Assembly: GCA_031267615.1 (NCBI GenBank)
Contig: JAIRYM010000049.1
Location: forward strand, 1-55,996
DNA from: Dysgonamonadaceae bacterium
Lineage (GTDB): Bacteria; Bacteroidota; Bacteroidia; Bacteroidales; Azobacteroidaceae
Length of the DNA: 55,996 nucleotides
Direction of reading: 5' to 3'
The notes below the pieces were generated by a model that was given only the letters and a program-made list of their open reading frames with translations, searched no databases and was not told the DNA's origin. Made by a program: the position numbers and the translations under genes. Below, in pieces: positions 9,073-18,224 of the stretch (positions within the stretch are counted from its first letter, which is position 1; each line of letters opens with the position of its first letter).

Positions 9073-10986
9073 TTATATAAATAATGCTAAAATTGCTATC
9101 AATATCGTTCCTGCAACAAACACCCAGGCGTAGAATTGCACCTGCCCAGACTGCAATCCATGAATCGAAGATGAAATCTTTTGCGTAGTCCATGCAATGC
9201 CGTCCATAGAGCCGTCGATAATATGGCGGTCGAACCAAGCAATCGGCTTACAGATGTAGCGAAACACAACTGTCTGCGTAATCCACATCCACACTTCGTT
9301 GAGGTAGAATTTAGACAGCGAGATGCGATAGAGAACACCCATCTTTTGAGCCAAAATCGCAGGTTGCCGACTTTCTTTGAAATAGAGACAATACGCAACG
9401 CCAATGCCAATCAAAGCCACCGCAATACTCGGACATGCCACATTCACCCAATCAATTTGCGTATGGAAAGGCTTGAAATCGCTGCTCACATAATCGGCAA
9501 AAGGAATAAATCCGGTGAAAACCGAAAAGACAGCGAGGATAATAAGTGGCAAAACCATTGTCAATGGTGATTCGTGCGGTTTGTGATGTTTGCTGTAGTC
9601 GCGTTTTCCATTCCAGAAAATTGAGAAATAAAGTCGGAACATGTAAAACGCTGTCAATCCTGCAACTACCAACAGAGTCCAGAATATCGCAGGTTGTGTG
9701 TGTAGTGCAGCCGACAGAATTTCATCCTTACTGTAAAAACCCGAAAATAGCGGGATACCCGCAATCGCAAGACAGGCAATAAGGAAGGTTATACTCGTTA
9801 TTTTCATATACTTATGCAGTCCGCCCATAGCACTCATTTCGTTGCTGTGAACTGCATGAATCACCGAGCCTGCGCCAAGGAAGAGCAACGCCTTGAAAAA
9901 TGCGTGGGTAAAAAGGTGAAACATTGACGACATATAGCCCAGACCGTCGTGTCCGCCATATTCCGACACGCCGAGCGCAACCATCATATATGCAATCTGT
10001 GAAATGGTCGAAAACGCTAAAACGCGCTTTATATCTGTCTGTGTAACAGCAATAATCGCAGCAAAAAGTGCGGTGAATGCGCCAATGTATGCAATCATTG
10101 TCAGCACTTCAGGTGTGGCAAAATGATAGACAGGAAATAGACGTGCAACAAGGAAAACACCTGCTACAACCATTGTTGCTGCGTGTATCAAAGCTGAAAC
10201 CGGCGTGGGACCTTCCATCGCATCGGGTAACCAGATATGCAGAGGAAACATCGCCGATTTGCCCGCGCCACCCATAAAAATCAGAGCCAAAGCCCAAGTA
10301 GCTAGCGACAAGCCCATAAACGTTCCTCCGAGATTAGAGGTAACGATAGAGGCATTGTCGGCTTTAAGCGTTGCAAAGTCGAATGTTCCTGTATAATAAG
10401 AAAGAATGATAATACCCACGAGGAATCCCAAGTCAGCAAACCTTGTAACAATAAACGCTTTTTTAGATGCCGAAACAGCTGATGGTTTTGTATAGTAAAA
10501 TCCTATCAATGAATAAGAACTGACACCGACAAGTTCCCAAAAAATGTACATCTGGAAAATGTTCGTGGCAACGACCAAACCTAGCATAGAAAACGAGAAC
10601 AGCGACAGTAGCGCATAATAACGCTGAAAGCCTTTCTCGCCGAGCATATAACCGAGGCTGTAGAGATGTACCATTAGCGAAACAGTAGTTATGACGACGA
10701 GCATCATTATAGAAATAGGGTCAAGCAAGATGCCCAAATCAATTTGCAACTTGTCGGTAAATCGCATCCATTCAAAGTTTAATGGAATTTGCGCCACCCA
10801 TTCTCCTCCGATCTTTCCTATGCAGAAAAAATATTCATAAGCAACAGTGTATGAAAAAATTGCGCATAACGACATTCCCAATGTCCCGATTATTCCCGCA
10901 ATTTGCGGTTTCATTCGTCCACCTGCCAATCCGAGAAAAAGGAAGATTAGGAACGGGATAATTATTATTAAAATGCTGTAAGTCAT
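9073..10986 (-). CDS. nuoL: NADH-quinone oxidoreductase subunit L
   Basis: This 637-residue antiporter-like subunit sits at the distal end of the complex I membrane arm and pumps protons. It has many transmembrane helices. The conserved core includes MYIFWELVGVSSYSLIGF, LIFMGGAGKSAMFPLHIWLP and the LIHAATMVVAGVFL helix with the HAATM motif, followed by lysine-bearing helices. The C-terminus is complete, ending in a hydrophobic helix. It is separated from nuoK by 2 nt. In most Bacteroidota nuoM and nuoN follow; here the next gene is a DNA methyltransferase. Confidence 0.97.
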   Translation of the reverse strand: MTYSILIIIIPFLIFLFLGLAGGRMKPQIAGIIGTLGMSLCAIFSYTVAYEYFFCIGKIGGEWVAQIPLNFEWMRFTDKLQIDLGILLDPISIMMLVVITTVSLMVHLYSLGYMLGEKGFQRYYALLSLFSFSMLGLVVATNIFQMYIFWELVGVSSYSLIGFYYTKPSAVSASKKAFIVTRFADLGFLVGIIILSYYTGTFDFATLKADNASIVTSNLGGTFMGLSLATWALALIFMGGAGKSAMFPLHIWLPDAMEGPTPVSALIHAATMVVAGVFLVARLFPVYHFATPEVLTMIAYIGAFTALFAAIIAVTQTDIKRVLAFSTISQIAYMMVALGVSEYGGHDGLGYMSSMFHLFTHAFFKALLFLGAGSVIHAVHSNEMSAMGGLHKYMKITSITFLIACLAIAGIPLFSGFYSKDEILSAALHTQPAIFWTLLVVAGLTAFYMFRLYFSIFWNGKRDYSKHHKPHESPLTMVLPLIILAVFSVFTGFIPFADYVSSDFKPFHTQIDWVNVACPSIAVALIGIGVAYCLYFKESRQPAILAQKMGVLYRISLSKFYLNEVWMWITQTVVFRYICKPIAWFDRHIIDGSMDGIAWTTQKISSSIHGLQSGQVQFYAWVFVAGTILIAILALFI

Positions 10987-10988
10987 AA

Positions 10989-11297
10989 TTAGCCTTTCAT
11001 TTTGTTTAAGTTACTAATGTTAATATTACCGATACTGCGGTAAGCATTGATGATAATTGCTAGAGCTACAGCGGTTTCTGCGGCGGTAATCGCTATGCCG
11101 AAAATGGAAAAGAACATTCCTTCCAACTGTTCGGGATAGAGATAGCGGTTGAATATCGCGAAGTTGATTTCAACGGCGTTCAGCACAAGTTCGAGCGAAA
11201 TAAGTATTGCTATCATATTTTTCCTCGTGATAAATCCAAATATCCCGATGAAGAACATTAATATACTGATAATCAGATAGTATTCTAATTTAATCAT
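10989..11297 (-). CDS. nuoK: NADH-quinone oxidoreductase subunit K
   Basis: The protein has 102 residues and three transmembrane helices. Conserved glutamates lie within the membrane: SLELVLNAVEINFAIF, and AAETAVALAIIINAYR. It belongs to the central membrane arm and is part of the proton path linking the quinone site to the antiporter subunits. Length and motifs are normal for the family. It is tightly packed between nuoJ and nuoL. Confidence 0.97.
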   Translation of the reverse strand: MIKLEYYLIISILMFFIGIFGFITRKNMIAILISLELVLNAVEINFAIFNRYLYPEQLEGMFFSIFGIAITAAETAVALAIIINAYRSIGNINISNLNKMKG

Positions 11298-11305
11298 ATT
11301 AGTTT

Positions 11306-11842
11306 TTAATTTTTAGTTTCCCTGTCTTTTTTTCCAATAAGTAGCCCTCCAATAATGCAGGCAAGTAGCAGGACACTCAAAATTTCAAATGGCAGCAGAT
11401 ACTGATATTTTCCTGTACCCATCAGTGTTTCGCCGATATACTGCATCGGAATTTCAATGTCGCCGAGCATTGAGGTGTTGTTGTTATAGATATATTGCCG
11501 TTTGAGCAGGATGAAGGCTACGAGGGCAATGCCTGCAAGCAACGACAGAGCGCCGTAAGCATATCTTTTTTTCTCGTACGGCTCAATTGCCTCGTCTTTT
11601 TTAGTGGTCAGAAAAATAGCGAAAACGAATAGAATGACAACGCCTCCGGCATAAATCGACACCTGAACAGCCGCAAGAAAATGGTAGTTCAAAAAAAGGT
11701 AAAATCCTGCCGTAGAAAGCAATACCAAAAGCAAATAAGTCGCCGAGCGCAACAAGCTTTTAGTCGTTATCGCCATCACCGATAAAGTGAGCATTGCGAC
11801 GCCGAGGCAGGCAAAAATAATTAAGTTTACGAATGGACTCAT
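11306..11842 (-). CDS. nuoJ: NADH-quinone oxidoreductase subunit J
   Basis: The protein has 178 residues and five predicted transmembrane helices; the third carries VQVSIYAGGVVILFVFAIFL, the signature NuoJ helix. It is a membrane-arm subunit that couples quinone reduction to proton translocation. A soluble loop (TTKKDEAIEPYEKK) follows helix 3. It is co-transcribed, 8 nt from nuoK and 29 nt from nuoI. Confidence 0.95.
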   Translation of the reverse strand: MSPFVNLIIFACLGVAMLTLSVMAITTKSLLRSATYLLLVLLSTAGFYLFLNYHFLAAVQVSIYAGGVVILFVFAIFLTTKKDEAIEPYEKKRYAYGALSLLAGIALVAFILLKRQYIYNNNTSMLGDIEIPMQYIGETLMGTGKYQYLLPFEILSVLLLACIIGGLLIGKKDRETKN

Positions 11843-11871
11843 ATTGTATTAATTTTTATTGTTTATTTCTA

Positions 11872-12354
11872 TTAACTTATTCTTGCCACTTCTTTCTCTT
11901 TTTTCGCTAACGATGATCCCTCTTTGTTCAGTTGCTGCACAAGTTTTGAGCGGGTGTAAAGAGCGTGTTCAAAATCGTTCGACCACTCAATGGCGTTTTG
12001 AGGACAGGAAACCGTGCATAACGAACAGAATGTGCAACTGCCTACATCGTACAGATAGCGGTCGAGCGCCCGTTTTTCCTTACTTGTTGCCTCGTCGAGT
12101 TCCTTTTTTGAGATAATCTGAATAGTGCCATTTGGGCAGTTCATCTCACATATTCCGCAGGCAGTGCATTTGTGTTGATTGTCAGCATTATGTGGCATCA
12201 CAAGGCATCCGCGCATACAGTCGTAAGGAAACACTTTTCCGCGATTTTCGGGATATTCTTCCGTAACCTTTTTGCGCAAAAAATTGAGCAGCGAAATATA
12301 CATTCCCTGCATTAAATGCCATATTCCCAGAAAAAACTCCTTAATATTATTCAT
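11872..12354 (-). CDS. nuoI: NADH-quinone oxidoreductase subunit I (two [4Fe-4S] clusters)
   Basis: This 160-residue ferredoxin-like subunit has two cysteine clusters, CTACGICEMNCPNG (about residues 60-73) and CTFCSLCTVSCPQNAI (about 105-120), which bind the N6a and N6b [4Fe-4S] centres that pass electrons toward NuoB. An N-terminal amphipathic segment leads to RGCLVMPHNADNQHKC. All eight cluster ligands are present. It lies in the nuo operon between nuoH and nuoJ. Confidence 0.96.
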   Translation of the reverse strand: MNNIKEFFLGIWHLMQGMYISLLNFLRKKVTEEYPENRGKVFPYDCMRGCLVMPHNADNQHKCTACGICEMNCPNGTIQIISKKELDEATSKEKRALDRYLYDVGSCTFCSLCTVSCPQNAIEWSNDFEHALYTRSKLVQQLNKEGSSLAKKEKEVARIS

Positions 12355-12379
12355 AATTCTTTTTTAAAGTTTTAAGTTT

Positions 12380-13450
12380 TTAATTAAAAAGAAGTACCCA
12401 AATCGCCATTAGCACGATATTCGCAAAACTAATAGGCATCAGGATTTTCCATTCTAATTTCAGCAGTTGATCAATTCGCAGGCGAGGAAACGACCAGCGC
12501 ACCCAAAGCGCCATAAACACGCAGAACGCTGTTTTGCCGAAAAACCACACTACAGGCGGGATATAATCCATCACCTGATTAAATCTGTCCCAGCCTGAAA
12601 TATGCAGCGGCATCCACCCGCCGAGAAACATTGTAGATGCTATTGCAGCTATGATGAACATATTAAGATATTCCGCAAGGTAGAAAAAACCGAACTGAAT
12701 ACCGGAATATTCTGTGTGGTAACCAGCTGTAAGTTCCGATTCGGCTTCGGGAAGGTCGAAGGGACCGCGATTTGTTTCGGCGTGTCCAGCAATGAGATAG
12801 ACCACAAAAGCAATCAGTGCCGGGATACCACCCTTGAAGATAAACCATCCTGTAGCTTGCTGTTCAACTATTTGCGAGAGTTGCATCGTGCCGGACAGGA
12901 TAACGACTGTCATCAGCGAGAGTCCGCATGAGAGCTCGTAGCTGATAAGTTGGGCGCCAGAACGCATCGCTCCAATCATCGTGTATTTGCTGTTCGATGA
13001 CCATCCTGCGAGCAAAATTCCCACCACGCCGAGCGATGAAACGGCGAGAAGATAAAACACGCCTATATTGAAATCTATCGCGTGCAGCCCTTTGTCGAAT
13101 GGGATTGCACCAAAAGTGCAGAGCGAGGCGATGATGACGAGAAAGCTTGCGAGGCGAAATAGCCGACGGTCAGCCTTGTTGAGGCGAATGATTTCCTTGA
13201 GCAGGATTTTAATCATATCTGCCACTGATTGCAATAGCCCAAACGGACCGACACGAGTTGGGCCAAGCCGGCACTGAAAAAATGCGCAAATCTTGCGTTC
13301 CGCCCAAATCAGCATTAGCGCAATCACGGCATACACCGTCAGCAGGACAATTCCTATCAACACAAATTCGACTGTAAGTGTCCATCCATCGTTCAGAAAC
13401 GTGCGAAGCAGAGCGTCTATCCAGCCGGTAATTACTTTGAAATGAAACAT
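12380..13450 (-). CDS. nuoH: NADH-quinone oxidoreductase subunit H
   Basis: The 356-residue membrane protein has about eight transmembrane helices and forms the quinone-entry channel at the foot of the membrane arm. Conserved features are [38 protein letters not shown] (residues about 50-88), [27 protein letters not shown], and the [13 protein letters not shown]-type end (here [19 protein letters not shown]). It follows nuoCD by 11 nt. Length and motifs are intact. Confidence 0.97.
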   Translation of the reverse strand: MFHFKVITGWIDALLRTFLNDGWTLTVEFVLIGIVLLTVYAVIALMLIWAERKICAFFQCRLGPTRVGPFGLLQSVADMIKILLKEIIRLNKADRRLFRLASFLVIIASLCTFGAIPFDKGLHAIDFNIGVFYLLAVSSLGVVGILLAGWSSNSKYTMIGAMRSGAQLISYELSCGLSLMTVVILSGTMQLSQIVEQQATGWFIFKGGIPALIAFVVYLIAGHAETNRGPFDLPEAESELTAGYHTEYSGIQFGFFYLAEYLNMFIIAAIASTMFLGGWMPLHISGWDRFNQVMDYIPPVVWFFGKTAFCVFMALWVRWSFPRLRIDQLLKLEWKILMPISFANIVLMAIWVLLFN

Positions 13451-13461
13451 ATCTTTTATTT

Positions 13462-15087
13462 TTATCTGTCAATACACGGTATAACATAATCCAAACTCCC
13501 TCCGAGCATTATAAGGTCGGCAATTTTCGTGCCTGGCGTAATCGCTTTCAACACATTGACTAATGTCATAGAGGGCGAACGGAAATGTATTCTGTATGGG
13601 TATTTGTCGCCGCGAGAGGTAATAAATACACAGAACTCACCACGAGCGTTCTCCACTCGCTGGAAATAGTCGCCTTCTGGCAGTTTGATAATCGCTTTTG
13701 CTTTGGCGCAATAATTGCCTCCCGGAATATTATCTATCAGTTGTTCAACGATTTTGAGTGATTCTTCTATCTCGTCGAGGCGAATGATATAGCGGTCGAA
13801 CGTCATACCTTCAGAACGCTGCATTTCCGTAAATTCCGTCTTTGAATATGCTGCGTAGGGCTCAATTTTGCGAATATCGTTACGCCAGCCCGAAGCGCGT
13901 CCTACGGGACCTGTTGCGCCTAGCGAAATTGCATGTTCGCGGCTCAAGTGTCCCACGCCATCCATTCGTCCTCGTGCAATGGGGTTGCCGGTAAAGAGTA
14001 AATGGTGTTCTTTCAGCATCTTACGCATATAGGGAATAAATTCTTTTACCTTGCGTTGAAAATTCGGATGAATGTCAGACATCACGCCACCGATGGTGGA
14101 ATAGTTTGCCATCAGTCGCCCGCCGCAAGTTTCTTCAAAAATATCCATAATCTTTTCGCGGTCGCGCATACCATACACGAAAGCAGTTATCGCGCCCATA
14201 TCCATACACATACAGCCCCAGCCGAGAATGTGGGAGGCGATACGTGTCAGTTCGTCGATGATGGTGCGGATATAGTGAGCACGCTGAGGCACTTCGAGTT
14301 CGAGACCTTTTTCTACCGCGAGGCACAGTCCGTGTCGATTGATTGCACCCGACAGATAATCCAAACGGTCAGTTAGATGCAGGATTTGCGGATAGGTATA
14401 TGTTTCGCTGATTTTTTCTATTCCTCGGTGGATGTATCCGAAATTTGGGTCAATTTTTTTTATTATTTCGCCTTCGAGCGCTACGCGAAGATGAAGAACG
14501 CCGTGAGTAGCAGGGTGTTGCGGTCCGAAATTGACTACATACTCTTCTTTTTCAAAAATCGAATGTTGGATTTCGAACTTGCTGTTGGCATTGACGTTGA
14601 TTTTGGGCAGGTTTTCGAGGGCGTCAAGGTCTTCATTTTCCGTCGGGATAGGGTTTAGTTCTGGGGTTGTGTCGTATTCTTTGCGAAGAGGATAGCCATT
14701 CCAGTCCTGACGTAGAAAGATGCGGCGCATATCAGGATTGCCCGAAAACGAGATGCCAAAAAAGTCGTGAACTTCACGTTCGTACAAATCAGCAGACTTC
14801 CAAAGACTTATGACAGAAGGAAACACTGGATTTTCTCTGTTGGCAGTTGTTGCTTTCAGCACCACGATTTCATCGGAGAGGAAGGGATGAGAGATACTCA
14901 ACATAACTCCGAATGTGTTGCCGTAATCTATCCCCACGATGTCACGCAGGTAGTCATATCCTTTGTTTTTGAGTGCTGTAGCGGCTTCAAGCAGTTTCTC
15001 TGCCGGAACTTCGAGAGAGATTACTTCGCCTTTTACCGTCGCCGTAACGAAGGGAAGGAGAGTTTGGAATTTTTCGAGAGTAATCAT
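13462..15087 (-). CDS. nuoCD: Fused NADH-quinone oxidoreductase subunits C and D
   Basis: The protein has 541 residues. Residues about 1-150 are NuoC ([18 protein letters not shown]-like stretch, here [16 protein letters not shown], and [18 protein letters not shown]). From about 170 it is NuoD ([36 protein letters not shown]), which lines the quinone pocket opposite NuoB. NuoC-D fusions are standard in several phyla including Bacteroidota. In the expected order the upstream gene would be nuoB; here it is a restriction endonuclease, 10 nt away, so the restriction genes lie inside the same transcription unit. Confidence 0.96.
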   Translation of the reverse strand: MITLEKFQTLLPFVTATVKGEVISLEVPAEKLLEAATALKNKGYDYLRDIVGIDYGNTFGVMLSISHPFLSDEIVVLKATTANRENPVFPSVISLWKSADLYEREVHDFFGISFSGNPDMRRIFLRQDWNGYPLRKEYDTTPELNPIPTENEDLDALENLPKINVNANSKFEIQHSIFEKEEYVVNFGPQHPATHGVLHLRVALEGEIIKKIDPNFGYIHRGIEKISETYTYPQILHLTDRLDYLSGAINRHGLCLAVEKGLELEVPQRAHYIRTIIDELTRIASHILGWGCMCMDMGAITAFVYGMRDREKIMDIFEETCGGRLMANYSTIGGVMSDIHPNFQRKVKEFIPYMRKMLKEHHLLFTGNPIARGRMDGVGHLSREHAISLGATGPVGRASGWRNDIRKIEPYAAYSKTEFTEMQRSEGMTFDRYIIRLDEIEESLKIVEQLIDNIPGGNYCAKAKAIIKLPEGDYFQRVENARGEFCVFITSRGDKYPYRIHFRSPSMTLVNVLKAITPGTKIADLIMLGGSLDYVIPCIDR

Positions 15088-15097
15088 ATATTTTGTT

Positions 15098-15796
15098 TTA
15101 CTTATTCTTGTTATTGATTTTTTTGATTTCGTCGTTTATTTCTTCAATGATTTCTCTATTGGCAATCTCACCATCGAGGCTGAAGACAACAAACACCTTA
15201 CCACCAAACTGCGCTTCGAAATCGGCAAAACTGGCTTTCATGCGCTCGGTGGCGGAATAGTTGCCGAAATTGGCTTTTGCTGTAACGGGCTTTATCTGAA
15301 TACCCAATGCTTTGTCGCCAACTTTAGCAATATAATCAATGTCGCCCGCATGGTCGAGTTCGGGGTCGCTTTCTTCAAAGGATATTTCGGGAAAAATCTT
15401 TGCCAATCCGTCATTGACTACCGATTTTTCACGCAGAAAGCCGTCGTAAGTGCGGTTGATTGTGAGATTGAAAATATAGTCTATGCAATTCTGTAAAGTG
15501 AGCGCTTTGAATGCTGCCTCCCATTCGGGAATAACCACTTCCGTGATTTTCTCGTGAAGTCGCTCGCCGAGTTCCTGCAAACTTTCCTGTGTGATTTTGG
15601 TTTTCGTTTTTGCTTCCGTGTAGGCATTGTCAAAATACCATTGCTGCCATTCGTCAAAGGTTTTCGGCTGACATTCGCGTATCAACGCCATCACCGCACC
15701 AACTTTATTCGGACGCGAAAGTTGATAGGTTTGACAGGCGTAATTGAGGACTTTTTCTTTTTTGCCGAAGTCGAGGGAGTATTTGTTTTGTTTCAT
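15098..15796 (-). CDS. MjaI-family type II restriction endonuclease (probable CTAG specificity)
   Basis: The 232-residue protein resembles the MjaI restriction-enzyme family: SRPNKVGAVMALIRECQPKT followed by DEWQQWYFDN in the N-terminal part, and a PD-(D/E)XK-like core in GDIDYIAKVGDKALGIQIKPVT (about 160-182), where the Asp and the QIK supply metal and catalytic positions. MjaI cuts at CTAG. The partner methyltransferase overlaps it by 4 nt (ATGA), so both are translated from one message. It is placed between nuoB and nuoCD on the operon strand. The family call rests on remembered motif similarity, so the recognition site is an inference. Confidence 0.72.
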   Translation of the reverse strand: MKQNKYSLDFGKKEKVLNYACQTYQLSRPNKVGAVMALIRECQPKTFDEWQQWYFDNAYTEAKTKTKITQESLQELGERLHEKITEVVIPEWEAAFKALTLQNCIDYIFNLTINRTYDGFLREKSVVNDGLAKIFPEISFEESDPELDHAGDIDYIAKVGDKALGIQIKPVTAKANFGNYSATERMKASFADFEAQFGGKVFVVFSLDGEIANREIIEEINDEIKKINNKNK

Positions 15797-17070
15797 ATTT
15801 CCAAAAATTTACCCTTATACTTAAACTCCAAACTCTCGTCTACCTCCGCCAGCCCCGCCTTCAATAAATGCGCATTAACAAACGTCTTGTTTGCTAAATA
15901 CAGATACGCCAGTAAATGATTTTCGTTATCATACTTCACTTTGTCGTGCCGCAGGAAGACCCGTTTACCTTTCAGTTTTTCGCGCAAATATTCGGTGGCT
16001 TTGCCGTTGATTGGCGGGTTTTGTTTGATGCCAATCAAACGAATGATCAAATCATTACTCAAGCGAATAAGTTCGGGACTGATGATTTCCTTTACAGTAA
16101 AATATTCCTCGCGCTGTCCGCTGCTTCCGGCGTCAATCTTCGAGCCGTATTGCAGTTTTTTGATGTCTATTTTCTTGTCGATTTTGTGGGTATCAACAAA
16201 TTGATACGGCAGATTTTTGATTACCTCATCGTAGGAGAGAATTTTTGCTTTCGCGAGAATAACGGTTACATCAACTTTGTCGAACATACCATCTCCTCCG
16301 ATTTTTTCCCTAATTAAGGGAATAAATTCGGAATTGATTTCGTATCCAACCGAATTGCGTCCCAATCTTCTTGCCGCCAAAGCCGTTGTGCCACTGCCCA
16401 TAAAAGGGTCGAGAACGGTTTCTTGCGAAAATGAAAACATTTTGATTAACCGGCGCGGCAGTTCCTCGGGAAACATCGCTAAATGTCCGTCTTGCCTTGC
16501 GCCGTTGAAATACCAGTGTCCGTTGAAATAAGTGTTCCATTCCTCTTTGGTCATTGCGGAATGTTCTTTTTGTTCGGCAGTGGGTTTCGGCGCGTTTCCT
16601 TGCTTTTTGAACAGCAGGATATATTCAAAATCCAGCTTCACGATGCCGTTGCGCGGATGCGGAAAACTGCCCATTACCGCGCCGCCGCCGCTTGTATTCA
16701 TCGTCGTTTGCTTTTGCCAGATAATCTGTCCCATAAAGTCAAATCCGATGGTTTCACAAAATCTTATGATTTCCGAATGAATGGGAATAACCTTGTAGCG
16801 TCCATAGTAAACGGAACGCGCAAACTGGTCGCCGATATTGACACACAGCCGGCAACCCTCATGCAACACGCGAAAACATTCCGCCCAAACTATATTCAGA
16901 TTGTTGATGTAACTTTCGTAACTGTCGTTAAATCCGATTTGGCTGTCCGAGCCGTAGTCCTTCAATTGCCAATAGGGTGGCGACGTTACAATCAAGTGAA
17001 TGCTCTTATCTTTGAGTTCGCTCATTTGACGACTGTCGCCGTTGATTATTATTTGCTTCGAACACTCCAT
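15793..17070 (-). CDS. DNA methyltransferase (TSPPY, N4-cytosine type) with C-terminal SNase-like domain
   Basis: Of 425 residues, about 1-250 form a beta-class methyltransferase: motif IV TSPPYWQLKDYG near residue 30, and motif I DPFMGSGTTALAARRLGR near 215. SPPY is typical of N4-cytosine enzymes, consistent with the MjaI-type (CTAG) partner whose methylase is N4-cytosine. Residues about 300-420 resemble a staphylococcal-nuclease OB fold (IRLIGIK, then KGKRVFLRHDKVKYDNENHL, LAYLYL, NAHLLKAGLAEV). The DGDT calcium site and the catalytic Glu after the GI(D) position are not conserved, so this domain is probably non-catalytic. The gene starts 15 nt after nuoB. Confidence 0.85.
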   Translation of the reverse strand: MECSKQIIINGDSRQMSELKDKSIHLIVTSPPYWQLKDYGSDSQIGFNDSYESYINNLNIVWAECFRVLHEGCRLCVNIGDQFARSVYYGRYKVIPIHSEIIRFCETIGFDFMGQIIWQKQTTMNTSGGGAVMGSFPHPRNGIVKLDFEYILLFKKQGNAPKPTAEQKEHSAMTKEEWNTYFNGHWYFNGARQDGHLAMFPEELPRRLIKMFSFSQETVLDPFMGSGTTALAARRLGRNSVGYEINSEFIPLIREKIGGDGMFDKVDVTVILAKAKILSYDEVIKNLPYQFVDTHKIDKKIDIKKLQYGSKIDAGSSGQREEYFTVKEIISPELIRLSNDLIIRLIGIKQNPPINGKATEYLREKLKGKRVFLRHDKVKYDNENHLLAYLYLANKTFVNAHLLKAGLAEVDESLEFKYKGKFLEI

Positions 17071-17085
17071 TACATAATCTCTCTG

Positions 17086-17697
17086 TTATTTCCCTTCAGA
17101 AATTTCTTCTATCTTTTCTTCTGCTTTCACTTCCGGCTGTTTCGGCAATTTGAAGAACTCCTGCACTTTAATTTTTCTTGCGAGTTGCATCATTCCATAA
17201 ATCATTGCGTCGGGACGGGGCGGGCAGCCGGGAACATAGACATCCACCGGAATGATTTTATCAACACCAAGCACTGTGTGATATGATTTTCTAAATGGTC
17301 CGCCACTGATAGTGCAGCCTCCGAGTGCCATAACGTACTTGGGTTCAGCCATTTGGTCATAGAGGCGTTTGAGGACGGGCGCCATCTTGTGAACTATCGT
17401 GCCGCAGATGAATATCACGTCTGCCTGACGGGGGCTGTTGCGCGTAACTTCCCATCCGAAGCGGGCAAAGTCGTATCTAGCCGCTCCGAGCGACATAAAC
17501 TCAATAGCGCAGCAGCTAGTGCCGAAAGTGAGTGGCCAAACCGAATTTGAACGTCCCCAGTTGATGAGGTCATCGAGTTTGGCAATCGCAATGTTTACTC
17601 CACTTGCGCGAAGTTCTTGGAGGTACTGTTCGAGATATTCGTTATCCTTGAAGTCCTCCGTCTTCATATTGGGGATTTTGATGTTTTTTACTTCCAT
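17086..17697 (-). CDS. nuoB: NADH-quinone oxidoreductase subunit B ([4Fe-4S] N2 cluster)
   Basis: The subunit carries the terminal cluster N2 that reduces quinone; ligands are seen in [21 protein letters not shown] and [11 protein letters not shown]. The start at 17697 ([12 protein letters not shown], 203 residues) is preferred because AGGAG lies 7 nt upstream. An upstream in-frame ATG at 17718 would add seven residues. The gene overlaps the end of nuoA by 10 nt. The C-terminus has a Lys/Glu-rich tail after the conserved domain. The following gene is the DNA methyltransferase, not nuoC, breaking the usual order. Confidence 0.96.
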   Translation of the reverse strand: MEVKNIKIPNMKTEDFKDNEYLEQYLQELRASGVNIAIAKLDDLINWGRSNSVWPLTFGTSCCAIEFMSLGAARYDFARFGWEVTRNSPRQADVIFICGTIVHKMAPVLKRLYDQMAEPKYVMALGGCTISGGPFRKSYHTVLGVDKIIPVDVYVPGCPPRPDAMIYGMMQLARKIKVQEFFKLPKQPEVKAEEKIEEISEGK

Positions 17698-18041
17698 TCC
17701 AACGCTCCTTTCTTCCACGCATAGACAAGTCCGAGAGCGAGGATTATGATAAAAAACGAAACGAGAATCAGTCCATCAACGCCGACGCTTTTGAAAATAG
17801 TTGCCCAAGGGAAGAGTAGCACCGTTTCAACATCGAATACGAGAAACAAGATGGCAATCAGGTAATACCCGACTTTGAACTGTGCCCACGATGGTCCGCG
17901 AGTTTGGATACCGCACTCGTAGGGTTCGCCTTTGAGGGCATTGGTTGACTTGGGCGCCATCCATACGGCAAGATATAGAGCGGCTAACACCATAAATACT
18001 GCCGTAACGAGTACGACAAAGAATAAAGCGGAATTACTCAT
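17688..18041 (-). CDS. nuoA: NADH-quinone oxidoreductase subunit A
   Basis: The 117-residue protein has three transmembrane helices and the conserved loop [43 protein letters not shown]. The loop's Cys and the DVE of helix 2 are the family markers. It is the first gene of the complex I operon, with a perfect-spacing promoter just upstream (18070-18101). Confidence 0.96.
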   Translation of the reverse strand: MSNSALFFVVLVTAVFMVLAALYLAVWMAPKSTNALKGEPYECGIQTRGPSWAQFKVGYYLIAILFLVFDVETVLLFPWATIFKSVGVDGLILVSFFIIILALGLVYAWKKGALEWK

Positions 18042-18069
18042 AACGGAGTTTTTTCGTTAAAATATTTTG

Positions 18070-18101
18070 CAAAAGTAATAACTTTTTGGCAGGTAAGCAA
18101 A
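18070..18101 (-). promoter_or_regulatory. Promoter of the complex I operon
   Basis: On the - strand TTTG (18098-18101), a 20-nt spacer and TACTTTTG (18070-18077) match the Bacteroidota consensus. The nuoA start codon is 28 nt downstream. The restriction-modification genes would be read from this promoter. Confidence 0.78.
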
Positions 18102-18130
18102 GGAAACGAGAAAAAAACTGAAAAATAGCA

Positions 18131-18171
18131 CAAAGTTGATGCTTTTGTGCAAAATAAAAACATCAACTTTG
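18131..18171 (-). terminator. Hairpin at the end of the gyrA-TPR transcript
   Basis: Perfect 11-bp arms, CAAAGTTGATG at 18131-18141 and CATCAACTTTG at 18161-18171, enclose a 19-nt loop. On the - strand the hairpin is followed by T-rich sequence. It lies between the stop of the TPR gene and the nuo promoter, as expected for a terminator separating the two units, although the loop is long. Confidence 0.5.
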
Positions 18172-18224
18172 GACTTTTATTATCTTCGCAATGAAGTTCC
18201 GAAACAGGTAGAATTTAGCAAAAT

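Noticed and set aside
15098-17070. Restriction pair as part of a larger mobile element
   Set aside because: No integrase, transposase, terminal repeats or tRNA fragment is seen at its edges; only the two genes are foreign to the operon.
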